Below, piece after piece: positions 44,588-54,670 of a stretch of DNA of 64,000 nt. The stretch comes from Evernia prunastri (taxonomy: Eukaryota > Ascomycota > Lecanoromycetes > Lecanorales > Parmeliaceae): contig NKYR01000018.1 in the NCBI GenBank assembly GCA_003184365.1, positions 124,001 through 188,000 on the forward strand. Reading direction: 5' to 3'. The stretch's first letter is position 1. Each line of letters starts with the position of its first letter. The notes beneath the pieces are model-generated. The model had not been told where the DNA came from. It did not search any database and saw nothing but the letters and a program-made list of their open reading frames with translations. The position numbers and the translations under genes were made by a program.

Positions 44588-45169
44588 CTACTTCCTCCTG
44601 AACGAACATCCTTCGGTGAGACGGGCTTTGCCACCAGTGCTTCAATGTAATCAGCCTTAATTCAGCCAATATGAGGGGGTGAACATGTGTTTCGGGAGAT
44701 GCCTCTCGAGTTGGAACCATGTGTTGAGATGATATATCCAGAGAGATAGGCTCGTCTCCCGAGACAAAGTAATGGTAATAGGAAGGAGTCATGCGTACGG
44801 TTGACAGAGAACAGTCGAGCAGCCTTGGCAGATGACGACTGTCTGGGCGTGCGAGAAGACAGTAGTGATAGTAAAACAGCCGGGGCACTTGACGTCCATG
44901 AAGAAGGACCGGGGCGCTGGGACAAGAGTCTGGGCACGGTGTTAATACTCCAAGCTCATGATCGTGTACCGTGGGTTAGCATACCTTTAATTTGTGCTTG
45001 CGAGCCTCAGCCTGAGGCGTGGGATTGAGAAGATCCACTGCAAGAGTCTTTGGAACAGAAAAATTAGCGACCCTCCCATGATTCTGCGATGATATGGCAT
45101 TTTATTGGTGTACAGCCGCCACCGACACACTGCACCCGCAAGCATCACACAAGTGACTCTACATACCAT
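44588..45169 (-). CDS. RPS27: 40S ribosomal protein eS27 (four exons, 82 aa)
   Basis: Exons right to left: 45167-45169, 44985-45047, 44799-44929 and 44588-44639. The first coding exon is the ATG alone, followed at once by a GTATGT donor. The product reads LAVDLLNPTPQAEARKHKLK, then SFFMDVKCPGCFTITTVFSH, VVICQGCSTVLCQ and PTGGKARLTEGCSFRRK. The zinc site CPGC-x(n)-CQGCSTVLC is complete and the length (82 aa) equals yeast Rps27. The protein sits on the 40S subunit. The final 52-bp exon was placed by the restored PTGGK. Open frames longer than about 90 codons in this stretch are out of frame with the gene. Confidence 0.95.
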
Positions 45170-45626
45170 CTTGACGACTTGGCTTGATTTGATGTCAAAT
45201 TTGTAGCTGGCTGTTGTCTGTCGGACTGCGCTTGGGGTGGTTGGAAGTGGAGAAAGCTGCTAGGAGGTTGCGAAATGTCATGATTTCGAGACGGAACGGG
45301 CTTCGTGTAGAGGAGAGTGGATTACTAAGCCTTAAGCGAGCTTGGCAAGAGACCAGGCTGTTACGCTAAGATACTGTAGTACTCTATCTTTACTGGAGTA
45401 TTTACTTAAAGTACCTAGTCCTCCACCATATACTCGATCTACCTGCATAGCGGCTCTACGTCAATATTGTCGGGCTGCTCGTTCACCCAGTCCCTATCAT
45501 TGATGTTATCTCTAGCTTCATTCAGATCCTTGCTCCTGAATTGACTTCAAAGCTAGGATCATTCGTGAGTACCCATCTTGCTCTACAACATGGCCTGAAA
45601 ACATCAAAATCGGTGGGTCCGTAGCC

Positions 45627-46994
45627 ATGTCAACCATCAATCCCTACGTCGTAACCTTCAACTGTGGCCGCGAACCCATCGAGCCCTCCATCTTCTCCAC
45701 CCACCTCTTCTCGGCCTTCGCCAACCCTACTGTCCCCGATATCCTCATCCTCTGCCTACAGGAGATCGCCCCAATCGCCTACTCCTTCCTCGGCCGCTCT
45801 TATCTCGTCCCCTACCTCTCCCCCTTCCGCCATGCCGTTACCATCGCAGCGGCCGCTCTCGACGATGCCAGCTACGTCAACATCATCACCAGAAACATTG
45901 GCATGACCGCTATAATGGTCTTTGTACTTCGAGATCAAACGGCGCAGGTACGATGGCTTGAGACTGCGGGGGTGGGAGTCGGGATGCATGAGATGGGGAA
46001 TAAAGGCGCCGTGGGGGTGCGGATGGGGTACTCGATTGGAGACTCTACGCTCGAATTCACGTTTGTGTCGGCGCACCTGGCTCCGATGGAAGACCGATTG
46101 CAGAGCAGGAATGAGGATTGGAAGAATATCGTCCGCGGCCTCGTCTTCACGCCTGTCTCGCCCTCTGCGGTCCGACGGAATACTGCACAGCGTCTACCGC
46201 AAGAAAGCTCCAACGACGCTGAACCTCTGCTTCAAGCCTCGTCTGGCGAGGACTCCATACCGCCAATGTCAGGTCTGTTCACACCGACATCCCATCTCAT
46301 CTTCGCGGGTGATCTCAATTACCGCACTTCGTCCACCAAGCCTTCACCGGATGCCCATGTCACCTGGCCTCAACCCAGCAGCGATAGGAATGCCAAACAG
46401 CACTATTCACAGCTGCTCCCTGCCGACCAGTTGAAGGGCGAGATACAAGCCGGAAAGACATGTCACGGCCTCCAAGAAGCACCGGTCGAATTCCCGCCTA
46501 CATACAAATACTCAGACGAAGCGCGCTCAGCCGCGGCCTCCCGACAGAACGACGGTGACCAAGAAGATGGACATTGGGGATGGGCGAGACACCGCTGGCC
46601 CAGCTGGTGCGATCGCGTGCTCTACCTCGATATGCCGCCGTGGATGAAATCAAAGGACCCAGGAGCGAGGGTTCAGGTCCAAGGGTATAAAGCGCTACCC
46701 TTGATGGCGTCTAGCGATCACCGACCCGTTGCTTGCTCCTTCTCGTTTCACGCAGAAGCGATACCAGAACCTAGTGAGGACGAAGAGAGAGGCGCGAAGC
46801 TGGACGTACGGCTAGTACCACCTTTTGGCCTGAATCCGTTGTGGATGGAGCAAAGAGAGACAGCAAGGACGAAGGAGGTTATGGTGGGTATAGTGGCCTA
46901 TCTAGGACTTACATGGGAGGGAAGGGGAATATTGCTTGCCATTGTAGTTGGCGCTTTGGGTGGATGGGCTGTAATTAGGAGTTTGTTGCAGTGA
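45627..46994 (+). CDS. Inositol-polyphosphate 5-phosphatase-like protein with C-terminal membrane anchor (455 aa)
   Basis: An intron-free gene. The catalytic core starts almost at once (VVTFNCGREPIEP) and includes CLQEIAP, MGNKGAVGVRM, FVSAHLAPMEDR, the metal-binding FAGDLNYRT, PPTYKYSD, the active-site WCDRVLYLD and SSDHRPVACSF, which together match the endonuclease/exonuclease/phosphatase fold of inositol 5-phosphatases. A C-terminal hydrophobic helix (GILLAIVVGALGGWAVI, about residues 432-448) would anchor it in a membrane facing the cytosol. It would remove the 5-phosphate from PI(4,5)P2 or related lipids. Yeast Inp5x enzymes are larger and soluble or Sac1-fused, so this is a minimal tail-anchored variant, seen elsewhere in filamentous fungi as far as I know. 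Confidence 0.85.
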   Translation: MSTINPYVVTFNCGREPIEPSIFSTHLFSAFANPTVPDILILCLQEIAPIAYSFLGRSYLVPYLSPFRHAVTIAAAALDDASYVNIITRNIGMTAIMVFVLRDQTAQVRWLETAGVGVGMHEMGNKGAVGVRMGYSIGDSTLEFTFVSAHLAPMEDRLQSRNEDWKNIVRGLVFTPVSPSAVRRNTAQRLPQESSNDAEPLLQASSGEDSIPPMSGLFTPTSHLIFAGDLNYRTSSTKPSPDAHVTWPQPSSDRNAKQHYSQLLPADQLKGEIQAGKTCHGLQEAPVEFPPTYKYSDEARSAAASRQNDGDQEDGHWGWARHRWPSWCDRVLYLDMPPWMKSKDPGARVQVQGYKALPLMASSDHRPVACSFSFHAEAIPEPSEDEERGAKLDVRLVPPFGLNPLWMEQRETARTKEVMVGIVAYLGLTWEGRGILLAIVVGALGGWAVIRSLLQ

Positions 46995-47295
46995 GTGCGG
47001 CTGCGGTTCGCAATCAGTCATGAAGATGCCCAATCGGTCCACATGCTAAAAGATAGATGCTTGAGTCATAATACATTTGTTCTGTAGAGAACGCTAAAGC
47101 GAATGGAGCCTGCACTTGACTTAAAGAGAGTCGCAATTTCTGGAAGCCGATAAAAACAAAACGCCACGACATAGGAAAAATGCTTTCCGTCCTTGCCTGT
47201 ACGTCTTCTCATCTCCAGAGGACCATGGCTCAACAATCCAATCCTCGTGCACTTCTCTGCACCCACACCACCTGTTCTCCCGCCCCTAAAGTAGT
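46995..47295. other. Convergent 3' flanks
   Basis: Short space between two converging genes; nothing else seen. Confidence 0.5.
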
Positions 47296-48479
47296 CTAGG
47301 CTTTAGCATCAACCTCCTTCTCGTTAAGGGCCTCGGCACCCTGATGGAAATCCTGATACGCAGGTGGTGCTTCCTTCTCGTCGGTGTCCAATGCCTCATA
47401 AGCAGCCTCGCGAGACGTGCCTCTGTACTTCATCCACAGGAACACAACGGCCTGGCCAACCAACATTCCGATGGCAGAAGCAGCCATACCAAAAGCAATA
47501 CCAATCAGGATGGGTACAAAGACAATCTTAAAGGCAGTGCTAAGAACCCCAGCCATGCGGTGGATGAAGCCCTTGTGGATGTGGTGGTGGCCATGGCCGT
47601 GAGGCTTGAAGTGGATGTGGGAGGGGAGCTCCCCGAGCTCCAAGCTGCCATCTGGAAGGCGGTGAGGCATTCCATGCTTGCCTGGACCCTTGTGGTGGTG
47701 AGGGTGGGGGTGGAGGTTGTTCTTGTGCCCGGTGAGCTTGTGGAAACACTTCATACAGAGACACTTCATCTTGTGGCCGGCAGTCTTGGCAGACGCCTTG
47801 GCTTTGGCGACGCCGGTGATCACCTTGGTGAAGACGCGGCACAAGATGGTCTCACATTTGGCGTCTGGTGAGTCTGGAGAGACTGGAATGGTCTTGGTGG
47901 ATTGTAGGATGAGCTGGATCACGTTAGCTTTGAGCTTTGTAAAAGGAACGGGGCGAGGCGTACTGCCCCATCCTGTTCTTTGATGGCTGTGACCTCGACG
48001 TTGTCAACCTTGATCATTTGGCCGTCAAGGCCCATGACTGTCATAAGTACGGTGACGATAGAACCGTCTTCGAGTTTCTTCTCGTCATACTCCATGCTAT
48101 AGCTAAGTCTCAGGTTGCCGTCATAGCCTTCCATGTTGGATGATTGGCCTTCCTTTTTTCTCTGTGAGACGAAGAGGGAACGAGGAAGGATCGGGTTGGA
48201 AATAGGATAGAACGGGACGCCGTTGAGCTTAAGAGCTTGGCCTTCGGTCTCGAATTTCATCTCGAGCTCGCTCTCGACGTCGTTCGTCCACTCGTGAGCG
48301 CCATCTCGCTGGCTGCTGAGTGCAAAGGGGCAAGTAGAGCAGTCCAAGTTGACAGTTTGACTGCTTGTTTGAATGAGTGTTGGTAGGATGTCGGATTTAG
48401 GATGTTCATCGGTGTTGATTTCAGGAATGAGGAAGGCGAGCGATGAGGAGACGAAGAGGAGAGTGGTAGAGAGCAACAT
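47296..48479 (-). CDS. Secretory-pathway membrane protein, DUF7728-like (two exons, 377 aa)
   Basis: Exons 47964-48479 and 47296-47913 (right to left) join in phase 0 across a 50-bp intron with a CTAAC branch. A signal peptide (LLSTTLLFVSSSLAFLIP) is followed by a luminal domain with a CSTCPF pair and beta-rich sequence (EYDEKKLEDGSIVTVLMTVM). After a second Cys-containing region (CLCMKCFHKL) comes a His-rich stretch (HPHPHHHKGPG, then HGHGHHHIHKG) and a membrane segment (IVFVPILIGIAFGMAASAIG). The cytosolic tail has a PPAYQ element of the PPxY class, a possible binding site for Nedd4/Rsp5-type ubiquitin ligases. I recall this pattern as DUF7728. The His-rich loop could bind metal. Confidence 0.72.
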
Positions 48480-48920
48480 GATTTCTGTATAGTCAGCACA
48501 ATGTGAAGTCAGTAGTTGTGTGTGTGATGATTTGGTTAGGTATGAGAGTTGACAGAAGGCATTTAGAAAGGTGAAAAGGGCTTACGTTGCTCCGCCACGT
48601 TTAGAGCGTTTTGCCGCTTCTCCTTTGTTTCAGTCACAGTGGTTACCTTACCGTGCTTGTCCTCCTGTTTCGCACTAACTATTTCGGGAAATAGTGCCTC
48701 CCCTCTCTTGCGATCAAGGCGGAATGCTCCGCTCAGGCTTTTGAGGGTAATGTTCTCTTTGTATGTACGGATACTCTACCCGCACTGAGAGTACTTTATT
48801 GATGACAAGTGATAATGATTTGAAGATGAAGCTTTGTACAACAATAATAATGGATTCATGCGATCAATGTGGAAATCATTTCAAGATGCACAGTTGGTTT
48901 GATCGACAATAATGCGTTAA
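48480..48920. other. Promoter/5' flank of the DUF7728-like gene
   Basis: No gene seen. The last part grades into AT-rich sequence next to the MITE. Confidence 0.5.
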
Positions 48921-48937
48921 GGGCTCGTTTGGCTACC
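48921..48937 (+). repeat. MITE left terminal inverted repeat
   Basis: GGGCTCGTTTGGCTACC, the exact reverse complement of 49543-49559. Confidence 0.93.
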
Positions 48938-49542
48938 TACATTTTGCACATTTTGAAGGCACATTTTCCACATTTAGCGCAAAATAAATACCGTACTATG
49001 TTTGGTAACCACAATTTGATTCTGAATGCTTACAAAGCATACATTTCACTTTGCCAAGATCAAAATGTACAGGGTTTATTTCAGATTCTTCAAAACGTGC
49101 CTCAGGGCACGTTTTGACCCCCAAAGTGCGCTAATAATGGTCTACATCGCTGGATCCAAGGCCATAAAACTCATCAATCTCAATTAAATATTCAAGTAAT
49201 ACTTGATTTTATTCTTTTTATTATGTGAACTTAGCGCGATAAGCATTCATATTCATATTATAATATTTTTATACTGAAATATGTTCGTTGACAAAGATAG
49301 GATACCTATCTGTATAATTGACCCCCGGACACCCCTAGAAATTTTATTTCGGGGGTGAATTAGCGGCTAATGAGGGTTAGGGTTAGAAATCACCGTCTAC
49401 TAAAATGTGGTTACCAAACAGAACCGTATATATAATTCGAATATTTTGAAAATCTACTAGCTTCGTTTTAAAGACTAGATTTTCAGAGTTAGCGGATTAT
49501 TTGAAAATGTGTAAAATGTATACAATGCGTTTTGAAAATGTG

Positions 49543-49559
49543 GGTAGCCAAACGAGCCC
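49543..49559 (-). repeat. MITE right terminal inverted repeat
   Basis: GGTAGCCAAACGAGCCC, the exact reverse complement of 48921-48937. Confidence 0.93.
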
Positions 49560-49575
49560 TAAAAGAGTCAAAATG

Positions 49576-50455
49576 CTGGAACGCGCAATACCGTACGCTT
49601 TCCAGTCTCCTTCCCCCTGCCTTCTCGTCTTCACATCAAGCCATTCGCCTCGTGGCCCCAAGATCCAAACTTCCCGGCCTCACGCCTGCCGAGTTGACTC
49701 TCTTGCGCCAGAAACAGAGCAAATTAGCAAAGAATGCCTCCTCCACCCTTTCATCATTGTCTGGAGAGCACATCTCCGCAACGCGCTGAACGCCACTTTA
49801 ATCTTTGCTCAGTACGAGGCTGGCACTGCTGTATGTGTTAGTCCTGAAGGATGGGTCCTGACCTGCTCTCATTGCTTCGACGACGATGAAGAAGAGTACG
49901 AGGCAGCGGAAAAGCGCAGGTGGCTACCTTCTCTTCCACACTGGTGCGGCAGTCCAAGCTGAATGTCGGGTATGGGACCCCAGGCGCGATCTAGCGCTTC
50001 TCAAGATCGTCGCCATCGAGGCAGACGCCAGCAGGGACAACTCTATTCCCACTTTTAGCTTCGTTCCCCTCTCGTCCCGTGCTCCCAGGGACAAAGAATC
50101 CATTGTGTGCATCGGCCAGCTTGTTAGAGACGACCTCGAATCTACTAATAGGAGACGCACCAAATGCAACCTGGTAGAAGTCTCCGAAGGCAGGTTCCAT
50201 GGCATGAGACCTGGTGCAAATCCCCATGAAAACTCCGAGATAGGTACCTTGAAGCACGACGCGTAGACGTACTGGGGTCATTCGGGAGCCCCACTCCTCT
50301 TGGAAGAGGACGGGACGTTGATAGGACTTCACTCGTCGTGGAATGTCCAAACAACCCTGCGGCACGGGATTCCGCTTATTGCTATACAAGACTTTGTAAA
50401 GCAGTTGGGCCCTGTTACGGCTGTTCCATCGAGTCTAACGAGTGCCGAGTCCTAA
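49576..50455 (+). pseudogene. Broken trypsin-like serine protease gene
   Basis: The protease homology is spread over three reading frames. Frame one (to about 49785) gives SSSHQAIRLVAPRSKLPGLT and LTLLRQKQSKLAKN. Frame two gives LNATLIFAQYEAGTAVCVSP and GWVLTCSHCFDDD, with the catalytic His. Frame three (from about 49925) gives LLFHTGAAVQAECRVWDPRRD with the catalytic Asp, then SEGRFHGM and NSEIGTLKHDA, a TAG stop at 50264-50266, and TYWGHSGAPLL with the catalytic Ser, ending at 50455. The TAG sits where related proteins have Trp (HDA-W-TYWGHSGAP, from memory). Neither frame switch coincides with a usable intron. The family consists of intracellular trypsin-like proteases of unknown substrate. 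The upstream end abuts the MITE. Confidence 0.7.
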
Positions 50456-50890
50456 AATATCGCTCAACGCGCTACCTGAAAAGGTAGCAGTCACAGCGGT
50501 AGGATGCTACGAGACCTGATAATATCTGTAAGGTAGACGGCGTCTATTCTCTGTAACCGTAATCCATACATTGTTTCTACATTCCTATTGCTGAAATTCT
50601 AGCCCGATACCTATAAGTGCGTAAACAGGAACACGCCAGCATCTTAAACAATACTGCTACATTGCTCGTAGTGAAAGCTCCTTTGTTGCAATGGAAAGGC
50701 GGGAACTTGCATGAGATCTGTACAGTCATCTGATGGTGTCAGATGCTGGGATAAGCGCAGGCTATGTGAGTACCCGTAGACAAGACATTATATCATATTT
50801 GAGTATACATTTTATGAATCCTGACAAAATCAGTCTACCGCAAATATCCAACACTCTAGACGAGATACAGCATGGTCGTGGAAACGCTCT
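50456..50890. other. Intergenic
   Basis: No gene seen between the pseudogene and the 3' end of the acyltransferase gene. Confidence 0.5.
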
Positions 50891-52391
50891 CTAATCGTGC
50901 CGTACGGGCAACGCAGTGGGCCGTTCTTGTTTCCCAAACATGAGGTCTTCCGCCTTTTTGGTGATGAGCCCGAACTGCGGCTCGACCTTCGTTGCCCATA
51001 CATGGGTCGCTGTAAATAAAATAACGAAGAAAACCGGCATGACGATGACGAAGGTCGTATAGCCTGGCAACGGGTACTTCATGATAATTTCGCTCTGATC
51101 GCCATTGCGCTCTTCGAATTCCACTAGGTGTTCTCTTGCGAATAGCAGCCACGAGAGTACGCTGCGCATGAAAGAGCCATGCAACAGATACAACGGGAAG
51201 CTGACCTTGCCAAGCCAAAGCAGCCACGGATGACTGAGACCGCGGCGTATGTGTGGGGAAAGTACGACAGTCAGGCAAAGTAGCTGGGCGCCGATCGTAG
51301 GCCAGAAGCGACTTAGTTCAGCGTTTTCGGGAGACACTTTGTGGTACCATTCGAGGAGAAAATTCGACCAACGGGCCCAAGTCTGGAATTCAGAGGGAAA
51401 GGACATCAAGACGAGTGCTAGGAGCGCCATTGGTGGTGCGAAGAAGGGTGAGAGTGGCGATAGACGGAGAGGGTATTCAGAGTTATTCAGCTCAGAAAGC
51501 AAGATGCCGACGAAACAGTTTACACCAACCATCGCTAAAAAGAGAGGAGAGGGTCAGCCTAGGACATTTACTGAAACAGGTGTACATACGGTCGCCGATC
51601 CTTATACCCCAATTCCACGACCAGAACCAGCAGATCATCATGGTCGTCACGCGAAATCGCGGCGTAAGGTTGATAGTCGCGAGCAAAGCCATAAATACAA
51701 ACATCGAGCCTTGAAGGAGGTACATGAGTGCCCATTGTGGCTGATCGTAAGGATTCTCCGGATTATAGAGCCAGGTGTTTCGGATGGCGTATACGAGATC
51801 TATAACTGCCTGTCCCCACGAGGGGCTTATCTCCGGGCTTGTGATTTGTAGCCAATAGGCGTCCGAAGTTCTGGCTGTTTCATATGCACCAAACTGACAG
51901 ATGAACCAGCTGATGACTGTCGCCGCGGCAGCTGGGAGAAAAAGTCGGAAGGACCTCCTGAATGAGCTGACGGCGAGGTTGGACAATGCCGTTTCGATGT
52001 TGCCCTGCCTGGCTAGTTTGATAGGCTTCAATGAGTTGACAAACCCAGAGAGTATGATGAAGCAAGCAACCCAAGCAGGACCTTGGCCAACGAGTCTCAG
52101 GATAGGTCTTTGCATCCATTGTGAGGGGCCGTGCTCGCCGTCGCCAGGTCTGACTATATAGCGCGCGAAAGCGAGTGTCATGTGGCTGAACATAACAAAG
52201 ACCGCTGCGATACCTCGAAGCCCCTGCCACGTAGATTAGCTTCCGTGAATAGTGAGGGAGCGAACGGCGCAAACATCAGCCCAGGTGCTGTCCTGAAGAG
52301 CTTTCCGATTGGCATCTCTACTGGCCTGTGTGGGCGTCCATCTGGTCTTCTCGGCGTACGAGGTGAGCAGGCCCACCGTTGTCGACGACAT
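50891..52391 (-). CDS. Membrane acyltransferase, acyltransferase-3 family (three exons, 464 aa)
   Basis: Exons 52275-52391, 51590-52223 and 50891-51534 (right to left) join in frame over 51- and 55-bp introns. The family hallmark GLRGIAAVFVMFSH, with the conserved Arg and catalytic His in the first helix, begins exon 2 (about residue 40). About ten hydrophobic segments follow, including AWVACFIILSGFVNSL and FPLYLLHGSFMRSVLSWLLF (the late SFPLYLLH motif is typical of acyltransferase-3). Members O-acylate sugars, lipids or small molecules at a membrane; the substrate cannot be told. The short N-terminus is cytosolic. The first intron has a GTTTGC donor, weaker than usual, but its placement is the only one that gives an uninterrupted helix. 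Confidence 0.83.
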
Positions 52392-54670
52392 GATTTATGA
52401 CAGGTGGAGCATCTTGGGCAGAGGTGATCTGGCAGAGGTGATATCTCCGACTTTGTGGTCGTACCACTCATGGATCCAAACCGTTGGAGCTTTAATTGTA
52501 AGGTAAGGTACTTTTTTAAGGATAAGTCGCATTAGCGGGGCATTAGCGCTGTCCGGTCAAGCTCGGACTTTTGTCCTATCGTCCCTTGACCTTCCGTGCT
52601 TTCCACGTCTGACAATAACAACTCATTGACTGTTGAAGATGATGAGGCAGCAGGCAAGGCTATCGCAAGTGTTCAGTGGCCCTCACATGCATCGAGAGCG
52701 TCACTGTTCCGGGCTTGTTGGCGGAAATGATGACTGACCGACCCATCACGATGTCGCTCTTGCTGCACATCTCTCATGATCTGACTGAATAGCAGTGCTA
52801 GCTATTGGCCACATTGATGAATTCAAACTCGTCGCTAGGTGTCTCTCGGGACCATTACATATTCCCTCCTATGTACCTTTTTGACTACCTTCTTTACCTC
52901 GCTGTTGCCTTGAAACCGAATCATCTAGCCAGACAAACATCATTCATATCTGTATATCAAGCGCCTCATTGTCCGTTACTGCGAGCGAGCGCTATTCCTG
53001 TCCTTGAGCTTTCTCAAAGCCAAGGTGCTTCGTCGTGCCCAACAAAACATTCAGATGTGCTCAAGCTCGCGAAAGACCCTAACATGCTCATCCTTACAGA
53101 CCGTGTGACAGAGAGTACGAGTAATAGGATCCTCTCGGTCGCAATGACACCTTTAGTGATTCTATTTTCGATCAAAAGCGACAGGAGGGTGTCAAAATTC
53201 CTTCAAAAAAAGAATGTCCTTACGGCGCAGGTCAGGGAAATGGTCCGAGGCGTGGTGCTCTAAAGTCATCCCAACTGACCCTTGAAAAGGTCACTGTTAA
53301 CGGCGCGGTGGATGGCCTGAACACGAATAGCAATCTTGGAGATCTACAGGCTCTGAATACGTGAATACGAAAGCAAAAGCATTTAGCACTACGGAGACAA
53401 TGGATACCTGTATCATCCATGTTGGAAATATTACAATATCCGACCAATGAGATCAGATAGTATCGTCAGTGTGATACGATAATTGATCAAGGTCATGATA
53501 TTATTATCACGCATGGCGAGAATAAAAGACGAATCGTGCCGCATGGTCACATTGTGAAGGGGTGTTACGCATGTTAGCAAGCTGGAGCCTGGAAAAGGAT
53601 CACATCTGCAAGAGGGTGCTAAGAAGGTTGCAATACTGGTGCACGCATGTGCAGGAGGCCGTGTTATTGGAGCGGCTCAGATCAGGGTGGCAGGAAGGAG
53701 GGTTTGATTTTGGCGAGGCAACTCTTTAGAGATTTCTTTAGAGGTGGAGGTGGAGGGCAAAGTCCTTTGTGAAGTACCTAGCTACCCTACATACCTCACA
53801 TACCTCAGGTTGTTCCCTCTGAGGTACTCTGTTCAGAGGTAACCGTACGTACCGCCGTACCAATCACTACCTAATTTGTATTTTGTGATTCAGTGTTCAA
53901 CAGAATGAAGGTAGTAGAACAGCTGAATCGGCAATCCCGCCCCTTACCCCTTTTTTGCCTTTTTTAAAACCCTCGGTATTAATATGGGTAGCGGTGCTGA
54001 TCTTCAGGGACAGAGGCCGAGGGGCGAAATGTGGCTTGGCGGTGGCTTGGCGATGTGCAGTTGCAGCTCTCGTATGTAGGGCATACACCCTCCTTCTTTG
54101 GATGCATGAGATTGAGGGTGTGCGAGTCTTTATGGGCTTCCTGGCTTCGAATCCTTTCGCCAAACGCGTCGTCCCGAAAACAAATCTACCTCAAAAAACT
54201 TCTTGACGCGTGCCTGCGGCAGCAACGCAGGTCCTTTTCTTCTCCCAACTACAAAGTACAAACCCTCAAATTCCGCCTATGAAATTAATCTCCGCTAAAA
54301 TTACTTTACTGTTACAGCTTTAAAGTCCCAGATGATGCAATGCAGAGCTCTAGCTGAGTGCAATAAGCGAGCAGGATCTTATCCTTCATCAGGCTATCTC
54401 GTTGTCTCCCCTCATGTCAACACTCAAAAACCAACACCGTCCTGCTCCGCATTCACCAGCGAACACCTGGGATCCGGCCCTTACCGAAGCCCTTACTCTT
54501 CGTTACTCTTTCTCGTGGTGGGATAAGCATCCATCCATCTTCGAACCGCTGGTATCTGCCCGGAATGTGTGAAGGAGCTACGGATCTATCAAGATCAATA
54601 AGCAGAATCGCTGCCAGCTGTGGCGGAGCTGTCTCCATCTCTATCCGTCGCTCACAGCTGACCAAAAACG
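52392..54670. other. Intergenic, no convincing gene
   Basis: A 152-codon frame at 52805-53263 (+) has no domain or repeat and is only weakly gene-like. TACCTAGC/TACCTCA repeats occur near 53775-53830. Nothing else is supported. Confidence 0.45.

Larger units (their letters stand above)
48918..49562. mobile_element. Harbinger-like MITE, 639 bp, with TAA target duplication
   Basis: Element 48921-49559 is bounded by perfect 17-bp inverted repeats (GGGCTCGTTTGGCTACC) and flanked on both sides by TAA (48918-48920 and 49560-49562). The inverted repeats continue imperfectly to about 45 bp. A 3-bp TWA duplication with repeats opening in GGG/GGC is the hallmark of the PIF/Harbinger superfamily. The interior is AT-rich, contains no long reading frame and therefore no transposase, so the element is non-autonomous. 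Its right end lies 17 bp upstream of the first ATG of the protease pseudogene. Confidence 0.85.

Noticed and set aside
49742..49812. Intron at GTCTGG...TTTGCTCAG in the protease pseudogene
   Set aside because: It has an intron-like length and acceptor, but the phase is wrong and would put the catalytic-His segment out of frame.
52805..53263. 152-codon plus-strand frame
   Set aside because: Somewhat gene-like in length but no motif, no membrane or secretion signal and no splice extension.
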